From assembly GCA_023334545.1 (NCBI GenBank), contig JAADVB010000002.1, positions 62,001-126,000 on the forward strand: DNA of 64,000 nucleotides. Reading direction: 5' to 3'. Position 1 is the stretch's first letter; the number at the start of each line of letters is the position of its first letter. Shown in pieces: positions 46,580 through 59,313 of the stretch. A program made the position numbers and the translations under genes. The DNA is from Salisapilia sapeloensis (taxonomy: Eukaryota; Oomycota; Peronosporomycetes; Peronosporales; Salisapiliaceae). The notes beneath the pieces were generated by a model. The model ran no database searches, had not been told where the DNA came from, and worked only from the letters and a program-made list of their open reading frames with translations.

Positions 46580-48518
46580 TCATTTGCGACTGCCCTTTGG
46601 TGTCGACAGCTTACCTACAAGTAGAGATATGAAGTTAGCATGAATGCCATAAATATAAATCATAGATGGAAATGTACTAATCAAGCGACGCGCATAACGA
46701 GGTAGTGCAGGTGAGAAACCGGAGACGCCTTCTCCAACACTTGGCTGTGGTGCGTGATAGACAAAGTGTTGGGAGACCCATGCGAAGGCGACGATGTTGA
46801 CGAACACTAGGAACGCGACGACGTAGTAAATGTACTCGAGATGTCCCTCGTTTAAATCCGTCGTGATCCAGAAGGAAAAGATGCTGTTGAGGCCACCAGC
46901 AACGATGTATCCTAGCGTCGTCGTTAGCAAATTGAGTGCTTGACACACACTACGCATGGACTCTGGTACTTCGGAATAGAACAGATCGTACGATGAGATG
47001 CTAACAAGGATCTCAGATAAGCCGATGGCGAAGAACTGAGGGGATTGCCACCAGATACTAACAGTGGACATCGGTAGCATCTCTCCTTCACTCGAACAGT
47101 TCGAAGCGATGCCATCGATCATATCATTCTGCTTTCGCCACTGTTCTAACCAAGCAGCGAGCATCATGGATAAGAAAGCAAAGCACAGTCCAGCGCCAAT
47201 CTTTCGTAAAATCGTTGGCGCAATACCGAAAGCACGGATTGTCGGGTAGATGATGCGATCAAAGATCGGAATGAAGACGAGTATCACGGATGAATCAAAG
47301 ACACTGAGCATCGCGGATGAGATCATGTACGGATGATCCGGATCGTTATTCAAGCGTAGATCCATCTGACATCCTTGCAGGATGAAGTTGGTCTGTTGCT
47401 GGCCGTACACGGTCCAGAAGATGACGAGCATACTCATAAATGGTGATAGTCGAATCACCTGTATCACGTCTTTCACTTCTTCAGGAGTGTAGCTACCTCC
47501 ATTCGGCTGAGAGGCGAAACGAACCCAGTTCGTGTGGCTACCCATGACGATGAGCACGAAAGCACCGTAGACAACACACGCAGCACCGCATAGTGCAATC
47601 ATCATGTGGATACGGTGATTCAGGATGAAGTAGGAAGCCGTAGTAAACAAGATACCAGGGATGAATGCGAACCAGCCACTTAGCACGAACTTGCCATGAG
47701 ACGAATGCGTTCCAGCCTCGAGTAAAATACCAAAGAATCGACTGAGTGCACTGTTCTTTGGTGGCACTTGGCGATATCGACTTTTGCCACCGAGAAACAA
47801 TGAAAAGGCACACATGAAGGCAATAGTAGGGATCAAGAAGGACAGGAAGAAGCCGTAGTTGTACTCGACGTAAGGAGGGATGCCGTTGACAGCAATGTTG
47901 GTGAGAACAGCGTAGCTGAACGTTGCCCCGATATTGACGGACCAGTAGAACCAGTTGAAGAAACTGTCTTTCTCCGCTCGTTGACTTGGGTCTGAGATGT
48001 CGAATTGATCCGCACCAAGTACCACGACGTTTGGTTTGATGCCTCCAGCACCGAGTGCGACAAAGCCAAAGAGTCCAAGCATGAAGAGAGGCAATGACAT
48101 GACTTGAGGCAAGGATGCAATGACACATAGAGTAAGACCGAAAAGATAGACACAGCAGAAGCGAACAATAGTCGTGAATCGACCGAGGTGTCGGTCCGCG
48201 ACGTATGCCCCAATAAGAGGCGTGAGGTAGGAAAGCGACGTAAAGGTACTGTTCATCTCCGTGGCAAGCACACTGGACAGACCTAGATGTTTATGAAAAA
48301 AAATCGGGAGCGATCCAGACAGTCCGTAGTAAGCTAGACGTTCGCATAGCTACACGAAGGGATATGTAAAAGCATCGAAAGTGATTCGGATAGAGTCGTA
48401 CCTCCGTGACGAGGATAAAGGAGCAAACGCTGACAATGATAGACTTGTAGCGTCGCTCAGATGATGGTGGATCGGACTGCTTCTGAGGCAATAGCCTCGT
48501 GGTCTCTTCGGACGGCAT
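46580..48518 (-). CDS. POT/PTR-family proton-coupled peptide (or nitrate) transporter
   Basis: Major-facilitator oligopeptide transporter. Exons 48402-48518, 46678-48349 and 46580-46614 give 607 residues with about 12 membrane spans. Signature regions are ERLAYYGLSGSLPIFF in helix 1 (spanning intron 1), LIGAYVADRHLGRF, GAGGIKPNVVVLGADQF and DSFFNWFYWSVNIGATFSY. The second intron (46615-46677, GTACAT..TTGTAG) is 63 nt and open, so it is easily missed; splicing it removes 21 residues from the C-terminal tail. The ATG at 48518 is the first true ATG. N-terminal RLLPQK is a dileucine-type motif. It converges on the BEACH gene with 100 bp between stops. Substrate cannot be told from sequence. Confidence 0.92.
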
Positions 48519-49498
48519 CGTCGGCAAAGCGGAACTTCAGGTTGTGTGCACATCCCGAACGACTTGAAATTTGTATCGAAGTGTGCAATAGAACCCTAAT
48601 CTCCGACAAAGGGACTGATAACGCCGAGCTGCTGTGATATCCGGAATTGCTGGCGGGCGTGAAAGGTATGCTGCGACGCCGCTGGGTCATGAGGATTTTT
48701 ATTTTTTATTTCGTTCTCTTACTGAACCTTGTAGTGGACTAGTAGGGTTTGTATGATATTGCTGGAAGGATTGTTTGGTTGATTACCATATCGTGGACTT
48801 GATGATGTTAAAGCAGAAGACTTCGCAGTGAACTGATAATGTATGACTGTCATGACGCTTCAGTGATCTGGAGCAATAAAATGACATATCTGATGAAAGT
48901 AGCAGCGTTGAAAGAATCCATCGCCACTTTTTGATAGAATATAAAGCATCGGACACTTTGATAAGCGTTGTAAGTCTTGTCCTTCTGTTTTTCATTCATG
49001 TCATCAGCAAAACAAAGCTTATCTGGCTCATGGGTAAGAAACATGATACGATCAAGTAGATGCCCACGTATACTGCTGCTGATGGAAAAATCCTATGACT
49101 CACGATGAGGCTCTAATGGTTTATAAAAGCAACAAGTACTTGTGACTAAAGTCCTCTATCTGTGGATGAATATGGTGAACATAGATGGATACAGACATCA
49201 TATTAATCAGATTTGGTCACCTGTATCAAATGAAGTCCATCTTGTCCATACGTCTACACTCATACGAGCTATCTAATGATTTTGCTGTGACATGGTCACC
49301 TGCATTTGCCCATGTCCGCGTAGACCGAGGTCTTGTAAAGCTCTGTCGTACGGAAGCGGAAGTTCATTGCACAAAGTGGAACTCGTGAAACGAATAAAGA
49401 AATGTAATTCACATGTTTTTAGAGCGCCAGCAAGTTACTGAATCATGAATAAGGTGTCTTGCTCCTGATTATTTGCCGTATCTCGTCCTATAGCATTA
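48519..49498. other. intergenic, no firm gene
   Basis: About 980 bases. On the minus strand near 49290-49385 an open stretch reads NELPLPYDRALQDLGLRGHG and ends at a GTGACC that could be a donor. It recalls the end of a ubiquitin-like fold, but no start or upstream exon can be found before the enkurin gene. Otherwise nothing is seen. Confidence 0.45.
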
Positions 49499-50375
49499 TC
49501 AATCGTTGTTTTGTGAGATCACGACGCTTCCTTTCTGTAGCAGCTCAATATCCTTTTCTAACTGCGTCAGCTCCTTTTCCAAAGTTTCTTTTCTTCGAAC
49601 TTTACCAAGCGTGTCAAAGACAACATTGTGACAAAGCTTTTGATATTTGGCATTCACATGATCCCATTTCGCCTTGAGCGCATTCACGAGCTGTTGTCTT
49701 TCGTCTTCGTCCATCGGCAGTTCTCGCCCGTTCTCATCTTCCATGATGTTTCGGTTGTAACGCACGAACTCTTCGATTAGTTCATTCTCGCGTTCGATTT
49801 CATCCTTCACTTGGGACAAGTAGTTTGGAACTTGTCCATAATCTTCTTTTTGTAGATATTGTACAGGCTCTTGTTTCGCACGAGCTCGGTGTCCAGGTAC
49901 AGCTAAGATTGCTTCGACAGCATTTGAAGTAATATAATTCTTGGATGACTTTAGACCCATGATAGGCTTGTCATCGCGCTTCACCACAGGCGGTCGGTAT
50001 TCGCCCTTATAGGTGAACTTGCTCGCTATAGCCAAACAGAGTTATGAGCCGTTTCCAATTTCTACGACTACATCTGAATGTGTACGTACGCTTTTTTTCC
50101 GCATGCACGTTGTTCTTGCTCTTTTCGCCTTTCTTGAGGTACTGCTTAGCATCAGGCTTAGCTTGAAGGCGACCAAAACCTCGTGCGCTCGATGGTTTGT
50201 CCGGTGCTTGAGTTTCTCCAAGATTTGCTCCTGGAAGCCGCGACTTTCCAGCTAATCCAAAGGTAGACCCCGTTGGTTTTGTGCTTGGATCATGCTTCGA
50301 GCGATATCGTGGAGGTTTTTCATGGCGTATCTCCACACGAGGAATGAGGTTGTAGATACACTCTTCACGCTGCAT
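49499..50375 (-). CDS. ENKUR: enkurin-domain protein, flagellar inner-junction component
   Basis: Exons 50090-50375 and 49499-50025 (64-nt intron) give 270 residues, close to animal enkurin. The start reads MQREECIYNLIPRVEIRHEK. The middle is basic and Pro-rich. The C-terminal enkurin domain has VKRDDKPIMGLKSSKNYITS, DYGQVPNYLSQVKDEIEREN and a terminal coiled coil of Lys/Glu-rich heptads. In animals and algae enkurin sits at the inner junction of ciliary doublet microtubules, so its presence argues for a zoosporic organism with motile flagella. Confidence 0.92.
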
Positions 50376-52539
50376 TGGAAATGTATGGAGGACGTAAAAT
50401 TTTGACTAGCAATGGAGAGCTTAAGGTTTGAGCAACTTGGAGCGTGAACACAAGCAGTCTCTTCTTCTAATGAACATGTAAGAGCCTGAAACGGGTATGC
50501 TAAGAATAGGAAATTTGCTGCAAATAACTGTACTCAAGGGGAAGTAAAAAGACCCGTACTAGATACTAGATAGAATATTCACTACCAGAGCAAAGATGCT
50601 ACACTGAGAGTATTCCAGCGTTCATAAAAGCTTCGCATGCAACCACTCATTGTTGTCTTTGAGCGTTCTAGGAATGCGTAGCTTTCGGTCGATACTATAG
50701 TAATCGAAATTGACTTTAGTAGAATACAGGATACAGGGATAATATTTGTTAGCTTATCGTCCGTTGTCCCTCACGTAGGACTTTACTAAACGTCTCTGCT
50801 AATGGTATCCATCGAATACAGCGACCAGTACAATCTTTAGAAAATACCAGTACCGTTGTTAATTAGTGTTAATAAAGGAGCTACTATTGGAAAAACTAAA
50901 GGCTTAGCCTAAGCTTTAAGAGCACAAGCGCAGTCTTATATATCACTATTGGCGCTAAGAAAGTCTCAGTGATCACTGTGATTTTTTCGCAGCGACCACC
51001 AATTTGTCATCATACCCTAGGTTTCCATGAGTATTATCACAGTTGTACATGCCCTAATCCTGAGCTTGATCACTACTGTTGAAGGAAGAGACATCAATGC
51101 CTTTCTTGACCCCAAAGGCACTCGCTTGCAATGCTAAACCTGCTGACTTGACCATGAGGCCGTGTTTCGGTTTAAAACCGCTTCAGCAGCATTGGGGATT
51201 CGCATTTTTAATTCGGTTCGTGGTAGTCGGATTGGGCAATTCCGGCTTTGATTGGGATAGCCGATTCTGCTTTGACACCTGCCATTGGAAAACTAACTAA
51301 AGATTTCAATATGGCTTTCCCGCCAAACTAGGAATACAAAGGCAAAACACCAGTGGTGCCAATGTGAATGCCACTTATATACTTGGTCTCTCTCTGTCTT
51401 CGCTTTGATGCAATCTTCAAAAAACGATTTTCGAGAAGGCTTCCAGTCATGCCTGGTGCTTGAGATGTGCAAATTTGAAAAAGCGCGCGAAAGACTCAGT
51501 GAGCTCTTCGCTTTACTTGCGCTAGTTAGTTCTTCGCTATTATTTCGGAACAGGCAGAATACAGTTATGGACGAGATAATTGAGCGATATTCGCGACTCG
51601 CACTGTACTATGTCCAATTGAAATGGCGAAGAGTTCAATGTTGCAAATAAATCGAACGAAACTTCAACCTGAAGGGCTTCGAGGATACACCACGATACAC
51701 TCGGCACTAGTCCCGCTAAAGCATGGAAGAGGAACAGACGATAAACGTGGATAGGAATGGAAAGGTGGATAGCGATGTAAGCATAGGACGAACCGCCAAA
51801 GATGCAGGCATTGATTCTTATTAATATTCAATTATGTTTGTTCACATAACGTTTACTATGCCTTGAATAATGTCCGATTAGCTGCCTAACAAACACGGCG
51901 TTATTGATGCAATTCTTTTGTAAAGCTTGGTTTTAAATCGTGTGATTTCTTGGGCAACCGATCATATGAAGGTCGCAGGCATGCCGTTACAATCCATTCA
52001 TCCATCCTGCAATAAAGCTACCAATCTGTCTTCATCATCGCAAATGTAGATCGATCGACTGTCATTGCAATGTTCATGCCCGTAAAAGATAAAGCTATTA
52101 TTTTTCACTCTTATAAATCTACATTTATATGCAGTTAGATACAACTTGTACTACAGACGAGTTTGTCTGTATCGACGGGAGTATCGAACTTGTGATAGCG
52201 AAGTTTGTTTGCTTAGCCTAAAGATTTATAAGAGCTTTGTGCGAATCAGACAAGTATCTTTGAAGTAATCTCAGTTGTAGTTGCTTTCGTCCTAAACCTT
52301 GCTTCTGACATAAACACAAAGTATATTACAATAGAAAAGACTTTTTCCCTCATACATACATCAACTTTGTAACCATATACATATTCATCGATTGCATTTA
52401 CATCGAATCCATTATACCCGTTAATATTCTAGGATCATTGCCCCTTTATGTTTCTGCTACTTCAATGTTGAAGTAGAGGGAGGTTGCACGAATGTACGGC
52501 GCAAGCAAATCTGATGCACATCATTAACAGATCCTCACG
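50376..52539. other. long intergenic region, nothing firm
   Basis: About 2.16 kb between enkurin and the S28 peptidase. Only short open frames (for example 51079-51300 and 51405-51650) without recognisable motifs are present. Base composition is AT-rich toward the right. It contains the promoter of the S28 gene, but no element can be named. Confidence 0.5.
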
Positions 52540-54069
52540 ATGCACGCGACCGCATCGTGCTTCCTCCTTCTTTCATTGCTTGTGGCAGTTCAAGCAAACT
52601 CTTTTAATCGCCTCCAACGATTTCGTGGCCATAACTTTCACTTGCAATGGATGACATTGGATGAAGAAGTACGTCCAGCCCCAGAGTACCCCACCGTGCA
52701 GGAATATTATCTCGATTTGGCAATCCAAGACCATTTCGCTCCTCTCTACAACCGCAAGTATTGGCGTCAAAGGTACTTTGTCAATGAAGAGTTCTGGGGT
52801 GGCCAAGATTACCCTGTCTTCCTCTACATTGGCGGTGAAGGACCTCTTTCGGAACGAGTTCTGACGAATCGTTCCTACAGCTACACCCTTGCTAAAGAAC
52901 ATAAAGCTCTTCTCGTGGCTCTAGAGCATAGGTACTATGGAAAGTCATATCCTACATCAAATATGAGCATCGAAAACCTTCGATTCCTATCGAGTGAGCA
53001 GGCTCTTGCTGACATCGCTCACTTCCATTCGTTCATTCAAAGTCGATATGGTCTTCCAGACAATGCCAAGTGGGTAGGCTTTGGTGGAAGCTACCCTGGT
53101 AATCTAGCTGCATGGGTCAAGCTTAAGTACCCGTCATTATTCACCGGCACAGTGGCTAGTTCAGCCCCTATTCGTGCTGAAGTAGACTTTAAAGAGTACA
53201 TGGAAGTAGTTGGCGATAGCCTTCGATACTTTGGTGGAGGCAGATGCTACCATCGTGTCGAACAGTCCGTTAAAGCTGTCCAAAAGTTGTTGGATGGAGG
53301 ACGTGAAGAGCGAAAGATGCTGTCGAACATGTTTAAACCGTGCTATCCCATGACAAACGGTTTCGACGAGTCCGTCTTTACGTCTTCCATCATGAGTGCC
53401 TTCCAAGGCATCACACAGTACAATGGTCTTCATGAAAATACAACGACGCTAAATGAAGTCTGCAATCACTTTGCAGACATGTCGAAAACGCCACTGGAAT
53501 TGCTCGCATCCTTCATGGAAGAAGAGAACGACGGACCTTGCATTGACTCCAAGTTCGAAGGCGAAGCGAATGCTACTATCGATGTACTTCGTCAAGACCA
53601 ATTCGATGGGAAATCGAGTATGCGACAATGGTTGTTTCAATCATGCAATGAGTTTGGCTACTTTCAAACGACTACAAGTGCTCATTCCCCCTTTGCATCC
53701 TTCCGGTCGATTACGGAACAGAACGCTGGTGCGGAGATCTGTAAACGCGTGTTTAACATCCAACAGGATCCAGACACAAAAGGAACGAACATTGAATACG
53801 GTGGCCTTGGCATCACCGTGGAGAATGTAACTTTCCCAAGTGGTACCATCGATCCGTGGCATGCACTAGCAGTACAGAATTCGACGTACATGCACACAGC
53901 GTCTGCGAAACCAGTCTATATTGAAGGAACGGCCCATTGCGCTGACATGTACGGACCGAAAGAGAGTGACTCGCCGAGCATCCAATGGGCGCATCAACAG
54001 ATTGCCGAGTCGGTTGCCTACTACGTATCAGACGCCACGCCAACGTACTCTACGTTCGCACTGGAATGA
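52540..54069 (+). CDS. secreted serine peptidase, family S28 (prolyl carboxypeptidase-like)
   Basis: Single-exon 509-residue protein with a signal peptide (MHATASCFLLLSLLVAVQA) and mature part beginning near NSFNRL. The family cleaves after proline at C termini (PRCP) or as a dipeptidyl peptidase (DPP7), in lysosomes/vacuoles or outside the cell. The nucleophile is S184 in GFGGSYPGNLAAW; the Asp is in SGTIDPWHAL and the His in EGTAHCADMYG, so the triad is complete. The oxyanion region LYIGGEGPLS and ALEHRYYGKSYP are typical. Several NxS/T sites suit a secreted glycoprotein. In plant-pathogenic oomycetes such enzymes often multiply, but only one copy is seen here. Confidence 0.95.
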   Translation: MHATASCFLLLSLLVAVQANSFNRLQRFRGHNFHLQWMTLDEEVRPAPEYPTVQEYYLDLAIQDHFAPLYNRKYWRQRYFVNEEFWGGQDYPVFLYIGGEGPLSERVLTNRSYSYTLAKEHKALLVALEHRYYGKSYPTSNMSIENLRFLSSEQALADIAHFHSFIQSRYGLPDNAKWVGFGGSYPGNLAAWVKLKYPSLFTGTVASSAPIRAEVDFKEYMEVVGDSLRYFGGGRCYHRVEQSVKAVQKLLDGGREERKMLSNMFKPCYPMTNGFDESVFTSSIMSAFQGITQYNGLHENTTTLNEVCNHFADMSKTPLELLASFMEEENDGPCIDSKFEGEANATIDVLRQDQFDGKSSMRQWLFQSCNEFGYFQTTTSAHSPFASFRSITEQNAGAEICKRVFNIQQDPDTKGTNIEYGGLGITVENVTFPSGTIDPWHALAVQNSTYMHTASAKPVYIEGTAHCADMYGPKESDSPSIQWAHQQIAESVAYYVSDATPTYSTFALE

Positions 54070-54123
54070 GTAGCATGATGGTGGATATGATAGAACATGT
54101 TCTAAGATTTCAACACCATTTCA

Positions 54124-55099
54124 TTATTCTTTGTTCTTGTATGGAGGGAAACCTTGTATGGCCGTGAGAATGCGTTCTGTCGTCGATTCAGGATCTTCCA
54201 TGACCATCAAGTGACCACCCCCAGGCACGATGTCACCAACGACGTATTTGTCTGGCCATTGCGACTGGAAGTTTTCGAAAACGGACTTTTGATAAAGACG
54301 GGAGCGTTCACCGCCGTGGAGAACGATCAAGCACTTGACACCGGCTAACTCTTCATCCGTCAGGTCTACGTGTTTAGAGCAATAGCTAGCAGCTTCAGCA
54401 TGAGGATGAAGCGCTAGCATGACAGTCGTATCCGTCGGATCTTCATTTGCCTTCACAAGACCTCCTCTCACGAATCCATTGATTGCTTCTTTATCCCATC
54501 GACGGAAGCCTTTAAAATTATCAAAGTAATCTTCTGCAGCCTCACGAGTCGGCCTAAGCAGGAATACATGAGTGTGTCTTGGAAGATAAATACGATCGAA
54601 TGACATACCATGTGAACTGACGGGAGAGAGCTATAGGCACGTAAGAGTCGGCCGTCGCTTCGTTAATGGCTTTATCTCTGGACGTCATAGGTTCGAAGAG
54701 TGCTAAGCCAGTAAAGGTGCCTGGGTGCTTGGCCTCACAGATCCAAAGAATGGCAGCACCGAGAGAGTGACCGATGCCAATGATCGGACGACGTGGCTTG
54801 CCGGCTGCGTCGTCTTCTTTCCATACTTTCTGGACAGTGGAATAGATCTCTTCTGGACCCCACTCATTGTATTTGCGCAGCGGATGATCCACACGAGGAT
54901 GCTGTGGATCATCTAAGTATAACTCCGCGCCGATGGAGTGATCACTTTTGCTGCCGTGATAGGGGCATGTAAACCGCACGACGTCGACCTTCTTTTGCTG
55001 CAGGAAAGGGGAGTCTCGTAGACGATGCACGATGGGATCCCAGATTTCGGGGCAGTAACTGCTAGCATGAGCGAGGAGGAGCGTCACACGATCCGACAT
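54124..55099 (-). CDS. alpha/beta-hydrolase fold protein
   Basis: Exons 54609-55099 and 54124-54553 (55-nt intron) give 306 residues. The start MSDRVTLLLAHASSYCPEIW is a typical first strand with HA oxyanion loop. The nucleophile is S112 in GIGHSLGAAIL, and a late His is in PGGGHLMVMEDP. The acid is probably the Asp in DKYVVGDIVPG or close by. No lid or targeting signal is obvious. Substrate is unknown; similar proteins include epoxide hydrolases, esterases and BchO-like lipases. It converges on the S28 peptidase with 54 bp between stops. Confidence 0.88.
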
Positions 55100-55912
55100 G
55101 ATTTCTGACAATGGTCCAAATCTTATTCACGGAAGCTGTTCCGATGATGTACCATTAAATAGTATCTCGGCATTCTATCTGAAGCACGAGGTCTAGCACA
55201 CGCTAGCGATACCCATCTAGTCGAATGGCTTTGTTTGATTCCAGTAGCCCATTCACAGGTTTGCGGAATGGTTTAGGACATCGGAAGTGGGCCCCAAAGA
55301 TAGCTCCAAATTATTATATATGCATATATACAGCAGCACTACCTGATGAAGATACGTCTGAGGACTGTTGATGAGTAAAATGCTGCGATAGTAGTGTACG
55401 GCTTGCTCAAGACACCGGCTTTGAGCAGGTTGTGGTGGCTTCGAATTCATGTCGTTACTTTTCGACTATGGCATTGCCTCTTTTGTATTTAACACTGATA
55501 TTGTTCACGCTTGCAAATTACTCAAGTTGTGTCTAAAGGTAGCTTAGAACGGATCACATTTTAAAGGGCAGTTAGTGAGGTATCAAATGCTTGTTTTTAT
55601 TGAATAAGAACGAAGAAATGAGCAGCTAATATCGCACATCAAGCGCTTTGCTAGGATTGACAGGTAGTGATGAACCGTGCTTGGATTGGGACTGCCTAGT
55701 TGCTGAAACCCAAATGCAGCCTATCTTATTTTAATTCTTCTGATATAAGTAAGGGCGTGCCTACTGTTTGGATCTAACGAAGAATCGAATGATCACTTTC
55801 AGCTCCAAGCAAATCCCTCGAACTTCCGTCAAGGTAACCGATACCAGACTGAAGTTATAGCTAGGAGACACATTCAATCCTGTGTTTCTATATCGCAGAA
55901 GCATGCCATAAA
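55100..55912. other. intergenic, nothing recognised
   Basis: About 810 bases upstream of the hydrolase. A TATATA-rich patch lies near 55312-55330. No coding or RNA signal is convincing. Confidence 0.5.
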
Positions 55913-57640
55913 ATGTTCATTGTATTCATGCTCGGACCAAGTTTCTCCAACTTGTCGTCTCGAACACTTTCGTCCAAGTTACCAGACCTACCAGCTGTTT
56001 GGACGACGGAGCTATCTTTCACTAGTATGCACTTTTCACCACGCAATTCATCTTCGATAGCGAGTATGACGTTGCTGGTCGGGCGAATGCGTCCATCTGC
56101 ACTTAGCAGTCAATCAAAAGCATGCTTTTCGTCAAATTTTCCCACTTCACTGTACCCAATACTGCCCTTGGAACTAGTTGAAAAGCTTAACGCTGGCCAA
56201 CGACGTCATTATCTTCTCGTATGTGCCATGCAGGAATTTTACCAGCGCAAAAACCATTTTGCTCTCCTACTACCATTTGTCATTCCATCTTATCAGTCTC
56301 AGACGTATCCAAAGGACAAACAGAGAATGATAGCGATAAACTGTATCAACCTCGGCCGGAGGAACTGCGAAGCATAAAACTCGGCTTGCATATACATCTT
56401 ACCATGAGCAATTCCTCTGGCCTCAGCCTCGACCATTTTGTCGTCCGAGGGCTTGCCAAGATCGGATTTCCAGTTACTAACTGGAAAAACTAATACTTTG
56501 AAGCGGTGGAGCTGGCACCACTGGAAGCCTATCGTACTCTATACGGAGACTGCCTCGTTTCACAGTTGTTCAGTGTGCCATACGGGCACTCGGCGTGGCC
56601 GCGACAGACTTGGGGTCTCAGACTTACCCGACTTGCTCGTAAATTTCTATACGAAGGAAGGCTCTCGGAAACGCATCTTAGGCGGCTGGATGAAATTGGC
56701 TTTGTATGGGTTGTAAAGGAGACGACTTAGAAAAAGTTCATGATACCAGGCCTTTATCTTTATAAAAAAGTATACGGACACGCAAATGTCCCCAAGAGCT
56801 CCAACGTTTCTCGTTAAGAACCATGGCCAAACTACATGCACGACTATGCGCTCGGACAGGCGTGTAATAATGCCCGCTATGAAATGGCATACGCAGAGTC
56901 TGTGCAAGAACAGATGAAGGAGTTTAATGACCTTGGTTTTAGCTTTAATTTTCGACAAAACTGGTGGTACCAATTGATCATGCCAGCTATGCGTGCATTC
57001 TATACCAAGTATGGACATAACGACGCACCAACAGCCTTCCAAATCCCATCTCCCAGTTCAAGAAGCGATAGGTGGCCAGAAGGGACGGCTGGTTAAAGCT
57101 AGGTAGAGCGGCGCGTGAAATCCGACGAGGTGCTTATAAAGAGGTGTACAAGCACGATGAGCACGAAATCGACGGCATGCACTTCGCTTGGAACAGTTTA
57201 CATCATCTAGAAGTCATAGCATCTATTAAAGCATTGCCTACGATGAGATACTACAAGCAGCTACATGGACATGTAGCTATACTATTCAAATTTGTCGTTC
57301 CGGTTGAAGCACCTTGGCCACTAGCATCCAGAGGTTTCATTCTATGAAACTGGACTGAAAGGGTGAGAAGTGGAGAGAAGACCGTATGGGACGAAACGCG
57401 AATGGAGTTGGATCAACTGGGCTTTCGATAGAACATACAAGTCTCAAGATACAAATAGATCGTTCCTAAGCCTATTAGCGCATGCGGAAAAGTTCGGGTC
57501 CTGTGCGTATATGCCACAAAGGCTCGTGGTTCGATCTACGGCTTCTTTTCCAGGAAACACGTGGAAACTTCATATAGACAAGACATTATGGTTGATCCGG
57601 TTGAGCGTACAAAGGTGTTCAAATGGATGCTGATGACGAA
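55913..57640 (+). pseudogene. helicase-associated-domain repeat gene, decayed
   Basis: Successive plus-strand blocks in shifting frames match the helicase-associated (HA) domain pattern of W..LG..VR..R...L...R...L...GF.W. Examples are LNAGQRRHYLLVCAMQEFYQ, FVVRGLAKIGFPVTNW, ARKFLYEGRLSETHLRRLDE followed by IGFVW, NWWYQLIMPAMRAFYTKYGH, and REIRRGAYKEVYKHDEHEID followed by GMHFAW. At least four domains can be counted. Stops and frame changes occur between and inside them (for example near 56490, 56730, 57070 and 57350), so the gene is dead. Such repeat proteins without a helicase part occur in oomycete genomes. Confidence 0.7.
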
Positions 57641-59313
57641 GACAACACTTTAGAATCAATGGGTTTCAATCGATAATATACGTTTCAACACGAAGAAGTT
57701 TTTAATAAAGTACATTTTGTTTACATGCGCAGTATCAATGATAGCAGGTGCAGTTCTGTACGAGATGAAGCGAAGGCAAAAGCATAGTATAGTTGAACAT
57801 TATTTGCATCTCTTGAAGATCGCATGAATTGGTTTTAGTCTATCGGAAGCACGCTTCTGACAACGAATTCCGATACAGTCGTTCCTCCTTATAAGTTCCT
57901 CTTTATCAGATTGAACTCTTTTGTATGACGTCCAACTTGATACACAAGTGAGTTCTTCTTAAAGTTTGTATACTATTACTCTGTAAGGCTTGCACGCATA
58001 TGAAAAAGAATTGTTGTGCACCAATTGATCTGACCCTCTTTATTTGTATATCACACATCAATCAGAGATCGGACATAATAAATTCAGACCTCTAGTTGGC
58101 GTGGATGTATCAGTTGAACTGGGTCATATCCCAATAAAGAGATGGCCTCACATGGAAAAATATACATGTTCCACTTTATTGATACAAAGTTACTCTAAAA
58201 TAAAAGATCACCTAGCGATGCTTCAACCGTTCTTGTTCTACTCTACAGCGTCCACTGCGTCTACTCTGTGCAAACAATCAACCTCACAGTGTTTTAGTCA
58301 GGGTAAGCTATTGTATCTGTATCGAAATTCCGCCTTTGCGAACCCAGACTAATTAGTGCGTAAAATCGTATTTTTAATTCAATTGCCTCTAATTAAAGCA
58401 TTATAAATTTTCTGGAGGTATTACACTAAGAGTCGCTATACTAAGATCTTGATTCCTAACTAAGAAGGGAGCTATCAATCAAGTAACCACGGTAAACTCG
58501 TTGCATGTATATTTTATTTTATCTTGACAGTCATTTCTACATAGTAATGTGACAACCTGCCAACAATCTTCTGACAACTTTAACTCGCAAGGTTTCTATT
58601 CAATTTCAATACCATGCTTCGCTACGACTATCCTGCTCTGCTCAACACTAACTTACGAGCACCAACTTAGATGCTGATCGAGCCTTAATCTGTCTTTGAA
58701 ATGAAATAAGTCGAGTTGTTGCATTGTACTTTTCCTTTTATAATACTTTGACTACTTACTCTGCAAAGGATCCTGTCGTTTAGTATACGGTATTATATAA
58801 TAATACTACACCATTTAAGTTAACGAAGGTATCGTCAAACTTGTCTTAACTGAACTCTGAGAAATAGATATCCTTTTATATCTGACATATATAGCCAATT
58901 AAACGATCTATATTGTATGCAAATTAAAGTTTAATGACACCCTAAATTTATATTATTTTTGTATGATATGTGACTTGTCTACGGGTCGTACTAGGTTGAG
59001 AAGGTCTTTGTGTATAATGGACTTTCGCACCCTTCAATAGGATGGGGGTATACAATACGGATAGGGTATATAAAACGGCAGGCCCCGTTATTATGCACTG
59101 CCTAAACATGAAGTAGCTCAAATATCCATTGGTCTCACCGAGACTAGTTGTAGTGAATTCACCAAGCTGCGGCAGACAGTGTTTAGTTTTAGTGAGACTA
59201 AACGTAGTGGAAGGTGTACTTTGCGCTGTCTGAGACGAAGCATATATACGCAATCACACCATCACTCTTACAAAACGTGATGGTCGAATTGAAAATGGAA
59301 ATGTATTCTCTAC
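57641..59313. other. AT-rich intergenic region, nothing recognised
   Basis: About 1.67 kb of AT-rich sequence with only short chance open frames. GTGAGACTAAACGTAGTGG and GTCTCACCGAGACTAGTTG near 59130-59210 form weak inverted similarity that I cannot interpret. Confidence 0.5.

Noticed and set aside
49290..49385. Ubiquitin-like domain gene downstream of enkurin
   Set aside because: Only about 30 residues are readable and no start or upstream exon is available before the enkurin coding region.
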